Origin: Rothia similimucilaginosa
GTDB lineage: Bacteria; Actinomycetota; Actinomycetes; Actinomycetales; Micrococcaceae
Assembly: GCF_029850875.1 (NCBI RefSeq)
Contig: NZ_JAOVAM010000001.1
Coordinates: 310,001 to 374,000, forward strand
Length of the DNA: 64,000 nt
Reading direction: 5' to 3'
The position numbers and the translations under genes were made by a program. Every line of letters starts with the position of its first letter. The first letter of the stretch is position 1. Below the pieces are notes generated by a model. It saw only the letters and a program-made list of their open reading frames with translations, searched no databases and had not been told where the DNA came from. Of the stretch, positions 43,890 to 52,783 are shown piece by piece.

Positions 43890-45401
43890 TTAGCTCAGTT
43901 CAGCGGCAAGCTTGCGCAGGCGTGCGAGGGAGGATTCCTTGCCCAGGATTTCCATGGATTCGAACAAAGGCGGGGAGATGCGCTCACCGGACACTGCGAT
44001 ACGCACGGGGCCGAATGCGAGGCGTGGCTTGATTGCCAGGCCGTCGACGATTGCGGCGCGCAGGGCTCCCTCAATGTTGGCTGCGGTGAAGTCCTCGAGG
44101 GGCTCCAGAGCCTCGATAGCGGCGGCAAGAACCTGCGGTGCGGATTCCTTGAGCTGCTTGCGTGCATCGTCTGCGGTGCTGATTTCTTCGTCAGCTTTAA
44201 AGAGGAATGCGAGCAGGCCGGGTGCTTCGCCAAGCAGCTGCATACGCTCCTGAACGAGGGGGGCAGCTTCGGTGAGGACCTGCTCTTCACGCTCAGTGAG
44301 GGTTTCGCCGAGTACGCCTGCGGCCTGCAGATACGGGATGAGTCGGTCGCGGAAGTCCTTGGGATCGAGCGCACGGATGTGATCGCCGTTGATAGACTCT
44401 GCCTTCTTCACATCGAAGCGTGCGGGGTTGGCAACAACGTCGTGCACGTCGAAGTGCTCGACGAGCTCGTCGATGCTGAAGACGTCCTGGTCTGCGGAGA
44501 GGGACCAGCCCAGCAGCGACAGGTAGTTCAGCAGGCCTTCCTTGATGAAGCCGGAGTCGCGCAGCAGGAAGAGGTTCGACTCGGGGTCACGCTTGGAGAG
44601 CTTCTTGTTACCCTGGCCCATGACGTAGGGTAGGTGGCCGAATTCGGGGATGAAGCTGGTCACGCCGGTGTCGATGAGCGCGCGGTATAGCGCGATCTGG
44701 CGCGGGGTAGAGGAGAGCAGGTCTTCGCCACGCAGCACGTGGGTGATGCCCATGAGTGCGTCGTCGACGGGGTTCACGAAGGTGTACAGCGGGTCGCCGT
44801 TGGAGCGGACGACCACGTAGTCGGGTACGGTGCCTGCCTTGAAGGTGATTTCGCCGCGAACGAGGTCCTTGAAGGTGATGTCCTCATCGGGCATGCGCAG
44901 ACGCCACACGGGCTTGCGGCCTTCTGCGCGGTAGGCTTCCTTCTGCTCTTCGGTGAGGTTGCGGTCGTAGTTGTCGTAGCCGAGCTGCGGGTCCTGACCG
45001 GCTGCCTTGCGGCGTTCCTTCACCTCGTCGGGGGTGGAGAAGTCTTCGTACACGTAGCCGCCTTCAACGAGCTTTGCGAAGATCTCGTTGTAGATGCTTG
45101 CGGTCTTACGCTCGGACTGGCGGTAGGGCTCGTGGGGACCACCGACGCCAACGCCTTCATCCCAGTTGATGCCGAGCCAGTGCAGGGATTCGAGCACCTG
45201 GTTGAACGACTCTTCGGAGTCACGTGCCGCGTCGGTGTCTTCGATGCGGAAGATTAGCTTGCCGCCGGTGTGGCGCGCGTACGCCCAGTTGAAGAGGGCG
45301 GTACGGACCATGCCCACGTGCGGGGTGCCGGTGGGCGAGGGGCAGAAGCGGACGCGGGTGTCTGCGGGGCTGTTGAGTACGGGACCGTGGTATTCGGTCA
45401 T
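43890..45401 (-). CDS. gltX: glutamyl-tRNA synthetase
   Basis: This class I synthetase charges tRNA-Glu. The 503 residues are full length. The HIGH-type motif reads [17 protein letters not shown] near residue 25, and the KMSKS-type motif [11 protein letters not shown] is near residue 267. RIEDTD near residue 50 is typical. AAGGAG precedes the ATG. Many Actinobacteria use a non-discriminating GltX that also charges tRNA-Gln, and no glnS is in the window. A tRNA-Glu gene is only 1.5 kb away. Confidence 0.96.
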   Translation of the reverse strand: MTEYHGPVLNSPADTRVRFCPSPTGTPHVGMVRTALFNWAYARHTGGKLIFRIEDTDAARDSEESFNQVLESLHWLGINWDEGVGVGGPHEPYRQSERKTASIYNEIFAKLVEGGYVYEDFSTPDEVKERRKAAGQDPQLGYDNYDRNLTEEQKEAYRAEGRKPVWRLRMPDEDITFKDLVRGEITFKAGTVPDYVVVRSNGDPLYTFVNPVDDALMGITHVLRGEDLLSSTPRQIALYRALIDTGVTSFIPEFGHLPYVMGQGNKKLSKRDPESNLFLLRDSGFIKEGLLNYLSLLGWSLSADQDVFSIDELVEHFDVHDVVANPARFDVKKAESINGDHIRALDPKDFRDRLIPYLQAAGVLGETLTEREEQVLTEAAPLVQERMQLLGEAPGLLAFLFKADEEISTADDARKQLKESAPQVLAAAIEALEPLEDFTAANIEGALRAAIVDGLAIKPRLAFGPVRIAVSGERISPPLFESMEILGKESSLARLRKLAAELS

Positions 45402-45458
45402 GATGTCTCCTTAACGGTGTGTTTCAGGATGTACGTTACGTTTTTGGGCGCGGTCAGC

Positions 45459-46211
45459 TTAGTCGCGCACGCGGGTGACGAGAGAGCCGATGCCTTCGAC
45501 TTCGACCTCTACTTCGTTGCCGTCGCGCAGTACGCTGATGCCGGCGGGGGTGCCGGTGAGCAGTACGTCGCCGGGCAGCAGGGTGAAGATTTCGGAGGCT
45601 GCGGCAACCTGTTCGGCTACAGAGTAGTGCATTTCGGAGGTGTTGCCTTCCTGCACGACGTCGCCGTCAACCCAGGTGGTAATATTCAGCGAGTCGGTGT
45701 CCAGGTCGGTTTCGATCCAGGGGCCGAGCGGGGTGGAGCCGTCGAAGCCCTTGGCGCGGGTCCACTGGCGGTCTTCGAGCAGGTCTCGGGCGGTGAGGTC
45801 GTTGGCTACGGTGTAGCCGAAGATGACTTCGTGCACGCGCTCAAGAGGCACAGACTTGGCGATACGACCGATAATGACGGCGAGTTCACCTTCTGCGCTG
45901 ACAGCTTCGGAATACTCGGGCAGGGTCACGGGGTCACCGGGACCAATGACGGTGGTGTTGGGCTTGAGAAAGAACTGCGGGGAGGCAGGTGCTTCGGTTC
46001 CTGCCCAGTTTGCGATCGCTCCAATCACCTTGGATCGGGGGATGATCGGGGCGAGCAGGCGCACCTGGTCGATGCGGTAGGTGGTGCCGGTCGGTTCGAT
46101 ACCCGAGTAGAAGGGGTCTCCGGCGAGCACGCGCAGGGTTTCTTCGCCTGCATCGCCTTCTACCAGCCCGAAGTGGAGCTCATTATTTACGGTAAATCGT
46201 GCAATACGCAT
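45459..46211 (-). CDS. fumarylacetoacetate hydrolase-family protein
   Basis: This 250-residue FAH-family enzyme has a C-C bond hydrolase, isomerase or decarboxylase fold. MRIARFTVNNELHFGLVEGD opens the protein. The metal site is in AEGELAVIIGRIAKSV near residue 120, with GYTVANDLTARDLL and KGFDGSTPLGPW near residues 145-175 and LLTGTPAGI near residue 225. The start at 46211 gives the usual family length. An in-frame start 45 codons earlier is rejected. Substrate is not predictable, and oxaloacetate or acylpyruvate are common for this subgroup. It lies just upstream of gltX. Confidence 0.82.
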   Translation of the reverse strand: MRIARFTVNNELHFGLVEGDAGEETLRVLAGDPFYSGIEPTGTTYRIDQVRLLAPIIPRSKVIGAIANWAGTEAPASPQFFLKPNTTVIGPGDPVTLPEYSEAVSAEGELAVIIGRIAKSVPLERVHEVIFGYTVANDLTARDLLEDRQWTRAKGFDGSTPLGPWIETDLDTDSLNITTWVDGDVVQEGNTSEMHYSVAEQVAAASEIFTLLPGDVLLTGTPAGISVLRDGNEVEVEVEGIGSLVTRVRD

Positions 46212-46446
46212 ACCTTCTAGGGTACCAGCCTTCGAGGGCGGGGCGGCGGGTGGGGTCTGAGCGAGGCGGGGCGGCGGTGGGGTTCGCCTCCCCTCCCCTA
46301 TCTTCGGGGTAGCAACGCCGCACGCACTATTGACCGGGCACAGCATTTACCGGGTACAGCGAATCCCCGCGGGCTACTCGCCGCGCGACGTGCGGGGTCG
46401 GGCGGGGCATCCTGCGGGGATTTCGCGGGTTACGTTTGTTGAACGT
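46212..46446. other. gap between ilvE and the FAH-family gene
   Basis: GC-rich, with repeated GGGGCGG-type strings. No gene and no clear terminator. Confidence 0.35.
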
Positions 46447-47544
46447 TTAGATGAGGCGGGTCATCCAGCCGTGGCGGTCCTCAACGGTGCCCAGCTGAAT
46501 ACCGACGAGCTCTTCGCGCAGGCTCTTGGAGATTTCGCCGAAGTGCTCGGTGGGTGCCGGGATTTCGAAGTCTTCAGCCTTGAGCTTGCCGATGGGGGCG
46601 ACCACTGCCGCTGTGCCGCAGGCGAAGATTTCGGTGATGTCGCCGTTTGCCACGCCTTCACGCCATTCGGTGAGGGTGATGGCGCGCTCTTCGACGGTCA
46701 TGCCGCGGTCCTTGGCGAGCTGAATCAGCGAGGAGCGGGTCACGCCTTCGAGGATGGTGCCGGTCAGTTCGGGGGTGACGATCTTGTTTTCCTTGCCGAA
46801 GACGAAGAAGACGTTCATGCCGCCGAGCTCTTCGATGGCGTCGCCGCGGTGTGGGTCCTTGAAGATGACCTGCTTGCAGCCGTGTTTTTCGCCTTCGGTC
46901 TGGGCAATCATGGATGCTGCGTAGTTACCGCCGCATTTTGCCGCACCGGTGCCGCCTTCGCCTGCGCGGGCGTAAGTGGTGGAGAGCCAGATGTCTACGG
47001 GTTCGGGGGTGCCAAAGTAGTTACCTGCGGGCGAGCCGATGACGTGGTACTGCACGTGCTTTGCAGGGCGCACGCCGAGGTACGCTTCGGTTGCGATCAT
47101 GAAGGGTCGGAAGTAGAAGGCTTCACCGTCGCCGGTGGGTACCCAGTTTTCGTCGACCTTCACGAGTTCACGCAGGGATTTGATGAACAGTTCTTCGGGC
47201 AGTTCGGGCAGGGAGAGGCGGCGTGCGGAGTTCGCGAAACGTGCCGCATTCTTCTCGGGACGGAAGGTCCATACGGAGCCGTCAGCGTGGCGGTAGCCCT
47301 TAATGCCTTCGAAGATTTCCTGACCGTAGTGGAAGACGGATGCTGCGGGGTCAAGGACGAGCGGGCCGTAGGGATGAACTCGTGCGTCGTACCAGGTGCC
47401 GCCGGTCTTGTAGTCGCCTTCCCAGTCGATGGTGACCATGTGGTCGCTGAAGTAGTCGCCGAAGCCGGGGTTTGCAAGGATTTCAGTGCGGCGTTCGGCG
47501 GTGGCGGGTGACTGGTTTGCTTCGTGGCTGAATTCGATGGCCAT
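46447..47544 (-). CDS. ilvE: branched-chain amino acid aminotransferase
   Basis: This PLP enzyme transaminates the keto acids of Ile, Leu and Val. The 365 residues match the class IV long form. FHYGQEIFEGIKGYR lies near residue 72, the PLP lysine in GTGAAKCGGNYAAS near residue 200, and EELGGMNVFFVF and ACGTAAVVAPIG near the end. It belongs with leuB 360 bases upstream and with the ilv and leu genes elsewhere in the window. The ribosome site GAGGA is about 10 bases from the ATG. Confidence 0.95.
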   Translation of the reverse strand: MAIEFSHEANQSPATAERRTEILANPGFGDYFSDHMVTIDWEGDYKTGGTWYDARVHPYGPLVLDPAASVFHYGQEIFEGIKGYRHADGSVWTFRPEKNAARFANSARRLSLPELPEELFIKSLRELVKVDENWVPTGDGEAFYFRPFMIATEAYLGVRPAKHVQYHVIGSPAGNYFGTPEPVDIWLSTTYARAGEGGTGAAKCGGNYAASMIAQTEGEKHGCKQVIFKDPHRGDAIEELGGMNVFFVFGKENKIVTPELTGTILEGVTRSSLIQLAKDRGMTVEERAITLTEWREGVANGDITEIFACGTAAVVAPIGKLKAEDFEIPAPTEHFGEISKSLREELVGIQLGTVEDRHGWMTRLI

Positions 47545-47818
47545 CGTTCTGCGTTCCTCTTCGTCTAGTTGCCTCTGTGGGCGTTCTTTGAGTGGCGGTT
47601 CTCGCGGCGGGGCGAGGGACCAGTGTGTGCCGCCGGGCGCGTTGTCGTACGGGGCAGATGGTGCATCTAGCGGTCTGTGCTAGTCGGATGCATCAAAGCT
47701 AGTGGTGGATGGTGTCCACCGCCGAGGTGCCGGGCGGGTGTGCCTGACCTGTTTTAGAGTACCGGAAAGATGCGTTTGCCGCATGTGCGCCTTTTCTCCC
47801 ATTCAGGATATGAACAGG
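47545..47818. promoter_or_regulatory. ilvE upstream region
   Basis: It likely holds the ilvE promoter. No gene or leader peptide was found. Confidence 0.35.
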
Positions 47819-47852
47819 TGAAGCCCGGAAGGTATGTTCCTTCCGGGCTTCA
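47819..47852 (-). terminator. terminator after leuB
   Basis: The 14-bp arms TGAAGCCCGGAAGG and CCTTCCGGGCTTCA have a 6-base loop. Confidence 0.75.
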
Positions 47853-47904
47853 CGGGTGTTTCGCATTCAGCTGCTACGGCTGATAAGTTTTAGCCGCGTG
47901 GATT

Positions 47905-48960
47905 TTAACCGAGGCGTGCGAGCACGTCTGCACCGACCTGATCGGTTCCGCGCATGCTCGCGCCGTTTTCGCGCATATCTGCTTCGACAGCGTCCTCAAT
48001 GCGGGCTGCGGCAGCATCGTGACCAAGGTGACGCAGCAGCATCGCGCCGGCGAGGATTGCGGCGGTGGGGTTTGCTTTGTTCTGGCGGGCGATATCCGGT
48101 GCGGAGCCGTGTACGGGCTCGAACATGGAGGGAAACTCGCCGACGGCGTTAATATTGCCGCTTGCCGCGTAGCCGATACCACCGGTCACTGCACCGGCGA
48201 GGTCAGTTATGATGTCGCCGAAGAGGTTATCGGTGACAATCACGTCGAATCGGGCAGGGTCGGTGACCATGAAGATGGTGGTGGCGTCAATATGCAGGTA
48301 GTCGGTCTCAACCTCGGGGAATTCAGCCGCGATTTCGGTGAAGTAGCGGTTGTAGAGGCGGCCTGCGTGGGTGAGCACGTTGGTCTTGTGCACGAGGGTG
48401 ACCTTCTTGCGGCGGGTGGAAGCCAGCTCGAAGGCGTAGCGCACTAGGCGCTCCACACCGTGTGCGGTGTTAAGGGAGACTTCGGTGGCGATTTCATGGG
48501 GGGTGCCGCCGCGGATAACGCCGCCGTTGCCGATGTAGGGCCCTTCAGTGCCTTCACGCACGACGACGAAGTCGATGTTTCCGGGGTTGGCAAGCGGAGA
48601 AACTGCACCGGGGTACAGGCGGGAGGGGCGCAGGTTGATGTAGTGGTCAAAGGCGAAGCGCAGCTTCAGGAGCATTTCGCGTTCGATGAGACCGGAGGGA
48701 ATCTTGCCGCTGCGCGGGTCTGCACCGATGGCACCAAAGAGGATCGCGTCGTGCTGCTTGAGGGCGTCCATGGTGGAGTCGGGCAGAGTTTCACCAGTTT
48801 CCAGCCAGTGCTCAGCACCGAGCTTGTAGTGGGTGGGGGTCACGGTGATATTTTCGAGCTCGCAGGCGCGGGCGAGGATGCGCTGGGCTTCGGTAATGAT
48901 TTCGGGGCCGATGCCGTCACCGGGGATAACGGCGAGGTCGATGCTACGTGCTTCAGTCAT
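47905..48960 (-). CDS. leuB: 3-isopropylmalate dehydrogenase
   Basis: This NAD-dependent oxidative decarboxylase of leucine synthesis acts after LeuCD. The 351 residues contain [11 protein letters not shown] at the N-terminus, the substrate loop [11 protein letters not shown] near residue 110, and [16 protein letters not shown] near residue 285. AGAGGC precedes the ATG. It is transcribed ahead of ilvE but a terminator lies between them. Confidence 0.96.
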   Translation of the reverse strand: MTEARSIDLAVIPGDGIGPEIITEAQRILARACELENITVTPTHYKLGAEHWLETGETLPDSTMDALKQHDAILFGAIGADPRSGKIPSGLIEREMLLKLRFAFDHYINLRPSRLYPGAVSPLANPGNIDFVVVREGTEGPYIGNGGVIRGGTPHEIATEVSLNTAHGVERLVRYAFELASTRRKKVTLVHKTNVLTHAGRLYNRYFTEIAAEFPEVETDYLHIDATTIFMVTDPARFDVIVTDNLFGDIITDLAGAVTGGIGYAASGNINAVGEFPSMFEPVHGSAPDIARQNKANPTAAILAGAMLLRHLGHDAAAARIEDAVEADMRENGASMRGTDQVGADVLARLG

Positions 48961-49105
48961 GCCTCTACCGTAATACGCGCCGCGGGTGGGCGGTAGAGTG
49001 TACGGGCGGGGTCTCAGACTCTGGGCTAATCCCTATCCCTGCCCGGCAACACCTCCTGAATTCTGGGGGTTCTGGATTTTGTGGCGTTCAGATCCCACCG
49101 GTTAA

Positions 49106-49147
49106 AACGATATTCCTCGACTGAATAATCAGCCGGGGAATATCGTT
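49106..49147 (-). terminator. hairpin downstream of the decayed glycine-rich gene
   Basis: The 11-bp arms AACGATATTCC and GGAATATCGTT have an inner CTGA/TCAG stem. It lies just past the pseudogene's stop on the minus strand. Confidence 0.65.
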
Positions 49148-49189
49148 ATGATTTCTCACTCAGTGTGAGAGCCCTAAGGGTCTATGCAA

Positions 49190-49562
49190 TTACGCGGTGC
49201 GCTTGCAGAGGGAGACCTTGACGTAGCCGTTACCACGTGCGCCACGAGCGGTCGGAGCGTTGCCTGCGGACTCGATAGTACCGCCGGAAAACACCGGGAG
49301 CCACGTAGGAGCCACCAGCACCACCGAACTGTGCGAAGCCGGAGCCACCCTTATCGCCAGCGGTGGAGGAGCTGAAGGGCTCCTGCTTGTTCTGCTGGTA
49401 AAGCTCAGAACACCGTAGATGTTAGCCCTTGCTGTACAGCAGGGGCTGCTCGCCACCGACGCCGCCGTTGCCGTAGTCCATACCGCCGGTTGCGGGGCGA
49501 GTCTGCCAAATCGCTGTGCTATCAATGCAGGGCTCGGACGCCAGGTAAGCTACACCACCTCG
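49190..49562 (-). pseudogene. decayed glycine-rich surface or tail-like protein gene
   Basis: Three minus-strand reading frames give pieces of one Gly-rich protein. The 5' piece includes AIWQTRPATGGMDYGNGGVG, then a stop at 49422. A middle piece includes FSSSTAGDKGGSGFAQFGGA. The C-terminal piece includes AGNAPTARGARGNGYVKVSL and ends at 49190. A frame change in a TTTT run near 49287 separates the last two. The GxGNGYVKV ending is typical of glycine-rich surface or phage-tail-like proteins. No intact start is seen. Broken state could also reflect a sequencing error at the TTTT run, but the upstream stop makes decay more likely. Confidence 0.6.
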
Positions 49563-49563
49563 A

Positions 49564-49578
49564 TACACTGGAAATATG
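49564..49578 (+). promoter_or_regulatory. -10 element adjoining the histidine kinase ATG
   Basis: TACACT at 49564-49569 ends six bases before ATG 49576, which fits a leaderless transcript. There is no good -35 and no ribosome site. Confidence 0.35.
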
Positions 49579-50976
49579 CCCCTCAAGTACACCGAATCCC
49601 AGCAGAACCCACAACACAGCACAGCAACAGCCGAACCCGGCTACGCCGTAACGAATACCCGCGGCAGCTCAGAAAACAGCGACCTACCCGCCGACGCCAT
49701 CACCGCCTCCAGCCGCGTGCAAACCTACCTCAGAGACAAACGCGGCTGGATGAACTTCATCGTCGTCGCGCACATGCAGTTCTTCTGCTGCGTGCTCTCC
49801 GTTGCCTTCATCAACGGCTACGGCTGGATCCCGCTCATCTCCGCGCTCTGCAGCACCACCGCGCTCTACTTCCGCTACCGCTTCCCCTACGGCAGCATCT
49901 ACGTGGTCATCGCGGCGCTCTGCCTCACCCTCGTGACCCCCTTCCCCGATTCACTCGTCATCACCTGCTACCCGCCGGTCAGCCTCGCCGCCTACCACAC
50001 CGGCAGGCACTGGACCCGCCGCGCCCGCTTCCGCGCCCTCATTCTCGGCTGGGTCGGCGCACTCGCCGTTACCGTGCAGGCCTCGCTCTCGTTCCTCTAC
50101 CACTGGGACGACATGCCCGCCCGCATCTTCATCTCCCTGATGCTCGGCGTGCTCTGCGGATCCATCTTCACCGTCTTCTGGTTCCTCGGCGACTCCCGCC
50201 GCATGCGCGAACTGCGCAGCGAAGAGTTCAAAGAACGCGCCCGCCGCCTCGAATACGAGCAGGAGCAGGAACGCCGCCTCGCCGCGCAGGACGAACGCAC
50301 CCGCATCGCCCGTGAAATGCACGATATTGTGGCGCACTCGCTCTCCAGCATTATTTCCCAGGCGGACGGGGCATGCTACGCCGCGGCGAGCGCCCGCACC
50401 GCACGCGCCCAGCAGGCAGAGCAGCCGGGTCAGGCTCAGCAGAGCGAACCGGATATTGCAGAGCAGACCCTTGAACTCATTGCAGACACGGCGCGCGACT
50501 CCCTCACTCAGATGCGCTCCCTACTCGGGCTACTGCGCACAGACGAGGCAACCGCCTACGCACCCGTGCCCACCCTCAGCGATGTGCCTTCCCTCGTGGA
50601 GCAGAGCCGCCGAGCCGGGCTACCCGTCACCTTCACCGGAATCACCGGCACCATGGCGCGCACCCTACCGCAGGGCGCAGAACTCGCGGCGTACCGCACC
50701 GTGCAGGAGGCGCTCACCAACGCGCTCAAGCACTCCCCCGGCGCGGCAACCACCGTCACCATTCACTGGGGTAAGGACGGTCTGCAGTTGCAGGTGCAGA
50801 ACGACCCGGTTTCCTCTGCCGCGGCTCAGCACATTGCCCGCCCGGTACCCGGCAGCGGCAACGGTCTGCGCGGCATGAGCGAGCGCATCGCCCTCTACCA
50901 CGGCACCCTCACCTACGGTCTGCAGCCTGACGGCGGCTGGCTCGTTGAGGCGGCGCTGCCCTACCGCGATCTCTAA
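49576..50976 (+). CDS. NarL/DesK-type sensor histidine kinase
   Basis: This 466-residue membrane sensor has a cytoplasmic N-terminus of about 55 residues. Four or five membrane segments follow (about 60-205), then a coiled region and the HisKA_3 motif ERTRIAREMHDIVAHSLSSI, with the phospho-acceptor His near residue 250. The HATPase part includes QEALTNALKHSP near residue 378 and GSGNGLRGMSERI near residue 428. An Ala/Gln-rich insertion (about residues 275-295) follows the His helix. The response regulator begins 41 bases downstream. No sensory domain outside the membrane is visible, so it may sense envelope state. Confidence 0.9.
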   Translation: MPLKYTESQQNPQHSTATAEPGYAVTNTRGSSENSDLPADAITASSRVQTYLRDKRGWMNFIVVAHMQFFCCVLSVAFINGYGWIPLISALCSTTALYFRYRFPYGSIYVVIAALCLTLVTPFPDSLVITCYPPVSLAAYHTGRHWTRRARFRALILGWVGALAVTVQASLSFLYHWDDMPARIFISLMLGVLCGSIFTVFWFLGDSRRMRELRSEEFKERARRLEYEQEQERRLAAQDERTRIAREMHDIVAHSLSSIISQADGACYAAASARTARAQQAEQPGQAQQSEPDIAEQTLELIADTARDSLTQMRSLLGLLRTDEATAYAPVPTLSDVPSLVEQSRRAGLPVTFTGITGTMARTLPQGAELAAYRTVQEALTNALKHSPGAATTVTIHWGKDGLQLQVQNDPVSSAAAQHIARPVPGSGNGLRGMSERIALYHGTLTYGLQPDGGWLVEAALPYRDL

Positions 50977-51017
50977 TACCCGTGCCCTCTACTACCTCGT
51001 GATCTAGGATTGAAACT

Positions 51018-51857
51018 ATGTACTCTTCTGCACCACAGACTTCTGCACCACAGACCACCCAGCCAATCCGCGTGATGCTCGTTGACGACCAGCGCCTAGT
51101 GCGTGGCGGCTTGAGCATGCTCGTCAACTCCCAGCCGGACCTGCAGGTCGTCATGGAAGCTGATGACGGCCTGGCGGCGATTGACGTTTTTGACCGCATG
51201 GTGTCTGAGGGGCAGGCGCCGCAGGTCATCCTCATGGATGTGCGCATGCCGCACTGCGACGGCCTGGAGGCGGCGCGCCGCATCCTGGAGCGTGACGGCG
51301 AGCGTGAAGTTTCCGAGGATGAGCGGGTGCGCATTATTATGCTCACGACCTTCGATATTGATGAGTACGTGTATTCGGCGGTGCGTGCGGGTGCGAGCGG
51401 TTTCTTGTTGAAGGACACCCCGCCGGAGCAGCTGCTGGAGGCGATTCGTACGGTGCACCGCGGCGATGCGGTGATTGCGCCGTCTGCGACTCGCCGCCTG
51501 TTGGAGCAGATGATTCCGGTGCTGGATTCTCCCGATCCTGCCGCCGAGTCTGTGCAGGCTACTCCCCCGGCTGCTGGTCCTGAGATTCCTAAGGCGACGT
51601 TTATTCCGGCTGATTCTGCGCGCTTTGAGCCTGTTGCGGATTATCCGCATCGCGAGTTGATTGAACAGTTGTCACCGCGTGAGTTTGAAGTGCTGGGTCT
51701 GATTGCGCGCGGCTTATCGAATGCGGAGATTACGCGGGAGTTGGTACTTTCGGAAGCGACGGTGAAGACGCATGTGTCGCATGTATTGGCGAAGCTGGGT
51801 GCGCGTGATCGTGTGCAGACGGTCATTATGGCGTATGAGGCGGGTATTGCCCAGTAG
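51018..51857 (+). CDS. NarL/LuxR-family response regulator
   Basis: This 279-residue DNA-binding regulator is the partner of the upstream kinase. The receiver domain has VDDQ near residue 23, phospho-Asp in ILMDVRMP near residue 73, and the Lys in FLLKDTPP near residue 133. The LuxR-type helix-turn-helix is LSPREFEVLGLIARGLSNAEI to VKTHVSHVLAKL (about 215-260), quoted in part. The linker is about 45 residues longer than usual. The N-terminus begins with a tandem QTSAP/QTTQP-like repeat. Targets are unknown. The divergent ABC transporter about 4.5 kb away could be one but nothing shows it. Confidence 0.92.
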   Translation: MYSSAPQTSAPQTTQPIRVMLVDDQRLVRGGLSMLVNSQPDLQVVMEADDGLAAIDVFDRMVSEGQAPQVILMDVRMPHCDGLEAARRILERDGEREVSEDERVRIIMLTTFDIDEYVYSAVRAGASGFLLKDTPPEQLLEAIRTVHRGDAVIAPSATRRLLEQMIPVLDSPDPAAESVQATPPAAGPEIPKATFIPADSARFEPVADYPHRELIEQLSPREFEVLGLIARGLSNAEITRELVLSEATVKTHVSHVLAKLGARDRVQTVIMAYEAGIAQ

Positions 51858-51890
51858 CCGTTCCCTAATATATAGGAATACGGCAAGCTA

Positions 51891-51948
51891 GAGGACACAG
51901 CAAAGCCCCGGCGGGCGCCTCCTAATCGAGGCTCCCTCCGGGGCTCTA
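51891..51948. terminator. left copy of a duplicated terminator, after the response regulator
   Basis: The stem AAAGCCCCGG/CCGGGGCT has an inner GAGG-type stem. The 58-base block matches 52676-52733 at 52 positions and together they bracket the HEPN-MNT genes. Confidence 0.8.
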
Positions 51949-51952
51949 TTAG

Positions 51953-52312
51953 TTAGGTGATTTCTTGTATCGCGTCGATGATTCGTTCAAAGTCGCTCAT
52001 CAGATCAGGCAACTTATTCCGGGCGACGTCCCATAGGACAGCAAAATCAACACTCACATAGCTGTGAGAAATGATGTTACGAATAGCAATGAGGTACTGC
52101 CACTCAGCCCGTTCATACCGTTCATAATCTTCTGGGTATTTTGAACGAATTCTATTGAGGGTTTCGCCAATGACCTGAAAGCGCATGCAGAGCGCGTCCT
52201 GGACCACCCCGTTTGAGCCGTCTATCAGGTCTTCATATCGCTCGGGCGTAAAAGCGTAGATACGCTGAGCTGACTCAAGAATCAGAGAGAAGTCATCAAG
52301 CGAGCTTTTCAT
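51953..52312 (-). CDS. HEPN-domain toxin of a HEPN-MNT module
   Basis: This 119-residue all-helical DUF86-type protein carries RNIISHSY near residue 79, matching the RX4HXY catalytic motif of HEPN ribonuclease toxins. Its ATG overlaps the upstream nucleotidyltransferase stop as ATGA. In known HEPN-MNT systems the nucleotidyltransferase adenylylates the Tyr of this motif to silence the toxin. The RNA target is unknown. Base composition is less GC-rich than the flanks. Confidence 0.85.
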   Translation of the reverse strand: MKSSLDDFSLILESAQRIYAFTPERYEDLIDGSNGVVQDALCMRFQVIGETLNRIRSKYPEDYERYERAEWQYLIAIRNIISHSYVSVDFAVLWDVARNKLPDLMSDFERIIDAIQEIT

Positions 52313-52626
52313 AGCGGCAGCTCCACCATGTCCGGTTCTGCTTCCGCATAGATGCCGGGGCGCAATTGGGTAGCCATATCAACGCTACGGCCGGTCAGTT
52401 GTTCAATGCGGTGCTGAGCATCCACCATCTGCATGAACTCATCAAAAGGGGCTACACCCGGCATCTGCACCAGAAAATCCAGGTCGCTGGTTTCGGTCAG
52501 CTCACCGCGGGCAGCGCTGCCGAAGAGTCGGGCACGGCGCACACCGGCATCACGGAGGATCTGAAGAACCTCCGCTTCATGGGGTAGCGTGTACCCGCGA
52601 CGCAGATTGGGGTGGCTAGTGCTCAT
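52309..52626 (-). CDS. MNT nucleotidyltransferase antitoxin of a HEPN-MNT module
   Basis: This 105-residue minimal nucleotidyltransferase has the motif LFGSAARGELTETSDLDFLV near residues 32-51 (GSxxRG then DxD). It is expected to neutralise the adjacent HEPN toxin by AMP transfer to its active-site tyrosine. I place the start at ATG 52626. TATGAT ends six bases before it, which fits a leaderless transcript, and the in-frame upstream extension looks non-coding. A third metal-binding Asp is likely in SVDMAT. Together with the toxin gene it forms a two-gene operon. Confidence 0.83.
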   Translation of the reverse strand: MSTSHPNLRRGYTLPHEAEVLQILRDAGVRRARLFGSAARGELTETSDLDFLVQMPGVAPFDEFMQMVDAQHRIEQLTGRSVDMATQLRPGIYAEAEPDMVELPL

Positions 52627-52675
52627 ACACCCATCATACGCGCAAAGCCAGGCTACAGGTCTGCTCCAAGCGCCT

Positions 52676-52733
52676 GAGAGCACAGTAAAGCCCCGGCGGG
52701 CGCCTCCTAATCGAGGTACCCTCCGGGGCTTTA
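52676..52733. terminator. right copy of the duplicated terminator, after the ABC permease gene
   Basis: The hairpin TAAAGCCCCGG...CCGGGGCTTTA ends the leftward ABC transporter operon. It is a 52/58 match to the block at 51891-51948. Confidence 0.8.
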
Positions 52734-52783
52734 CTATCTCACGCTGAGTATCCGGGTTTGCCGGGTACTGTGACTATGCCGGG

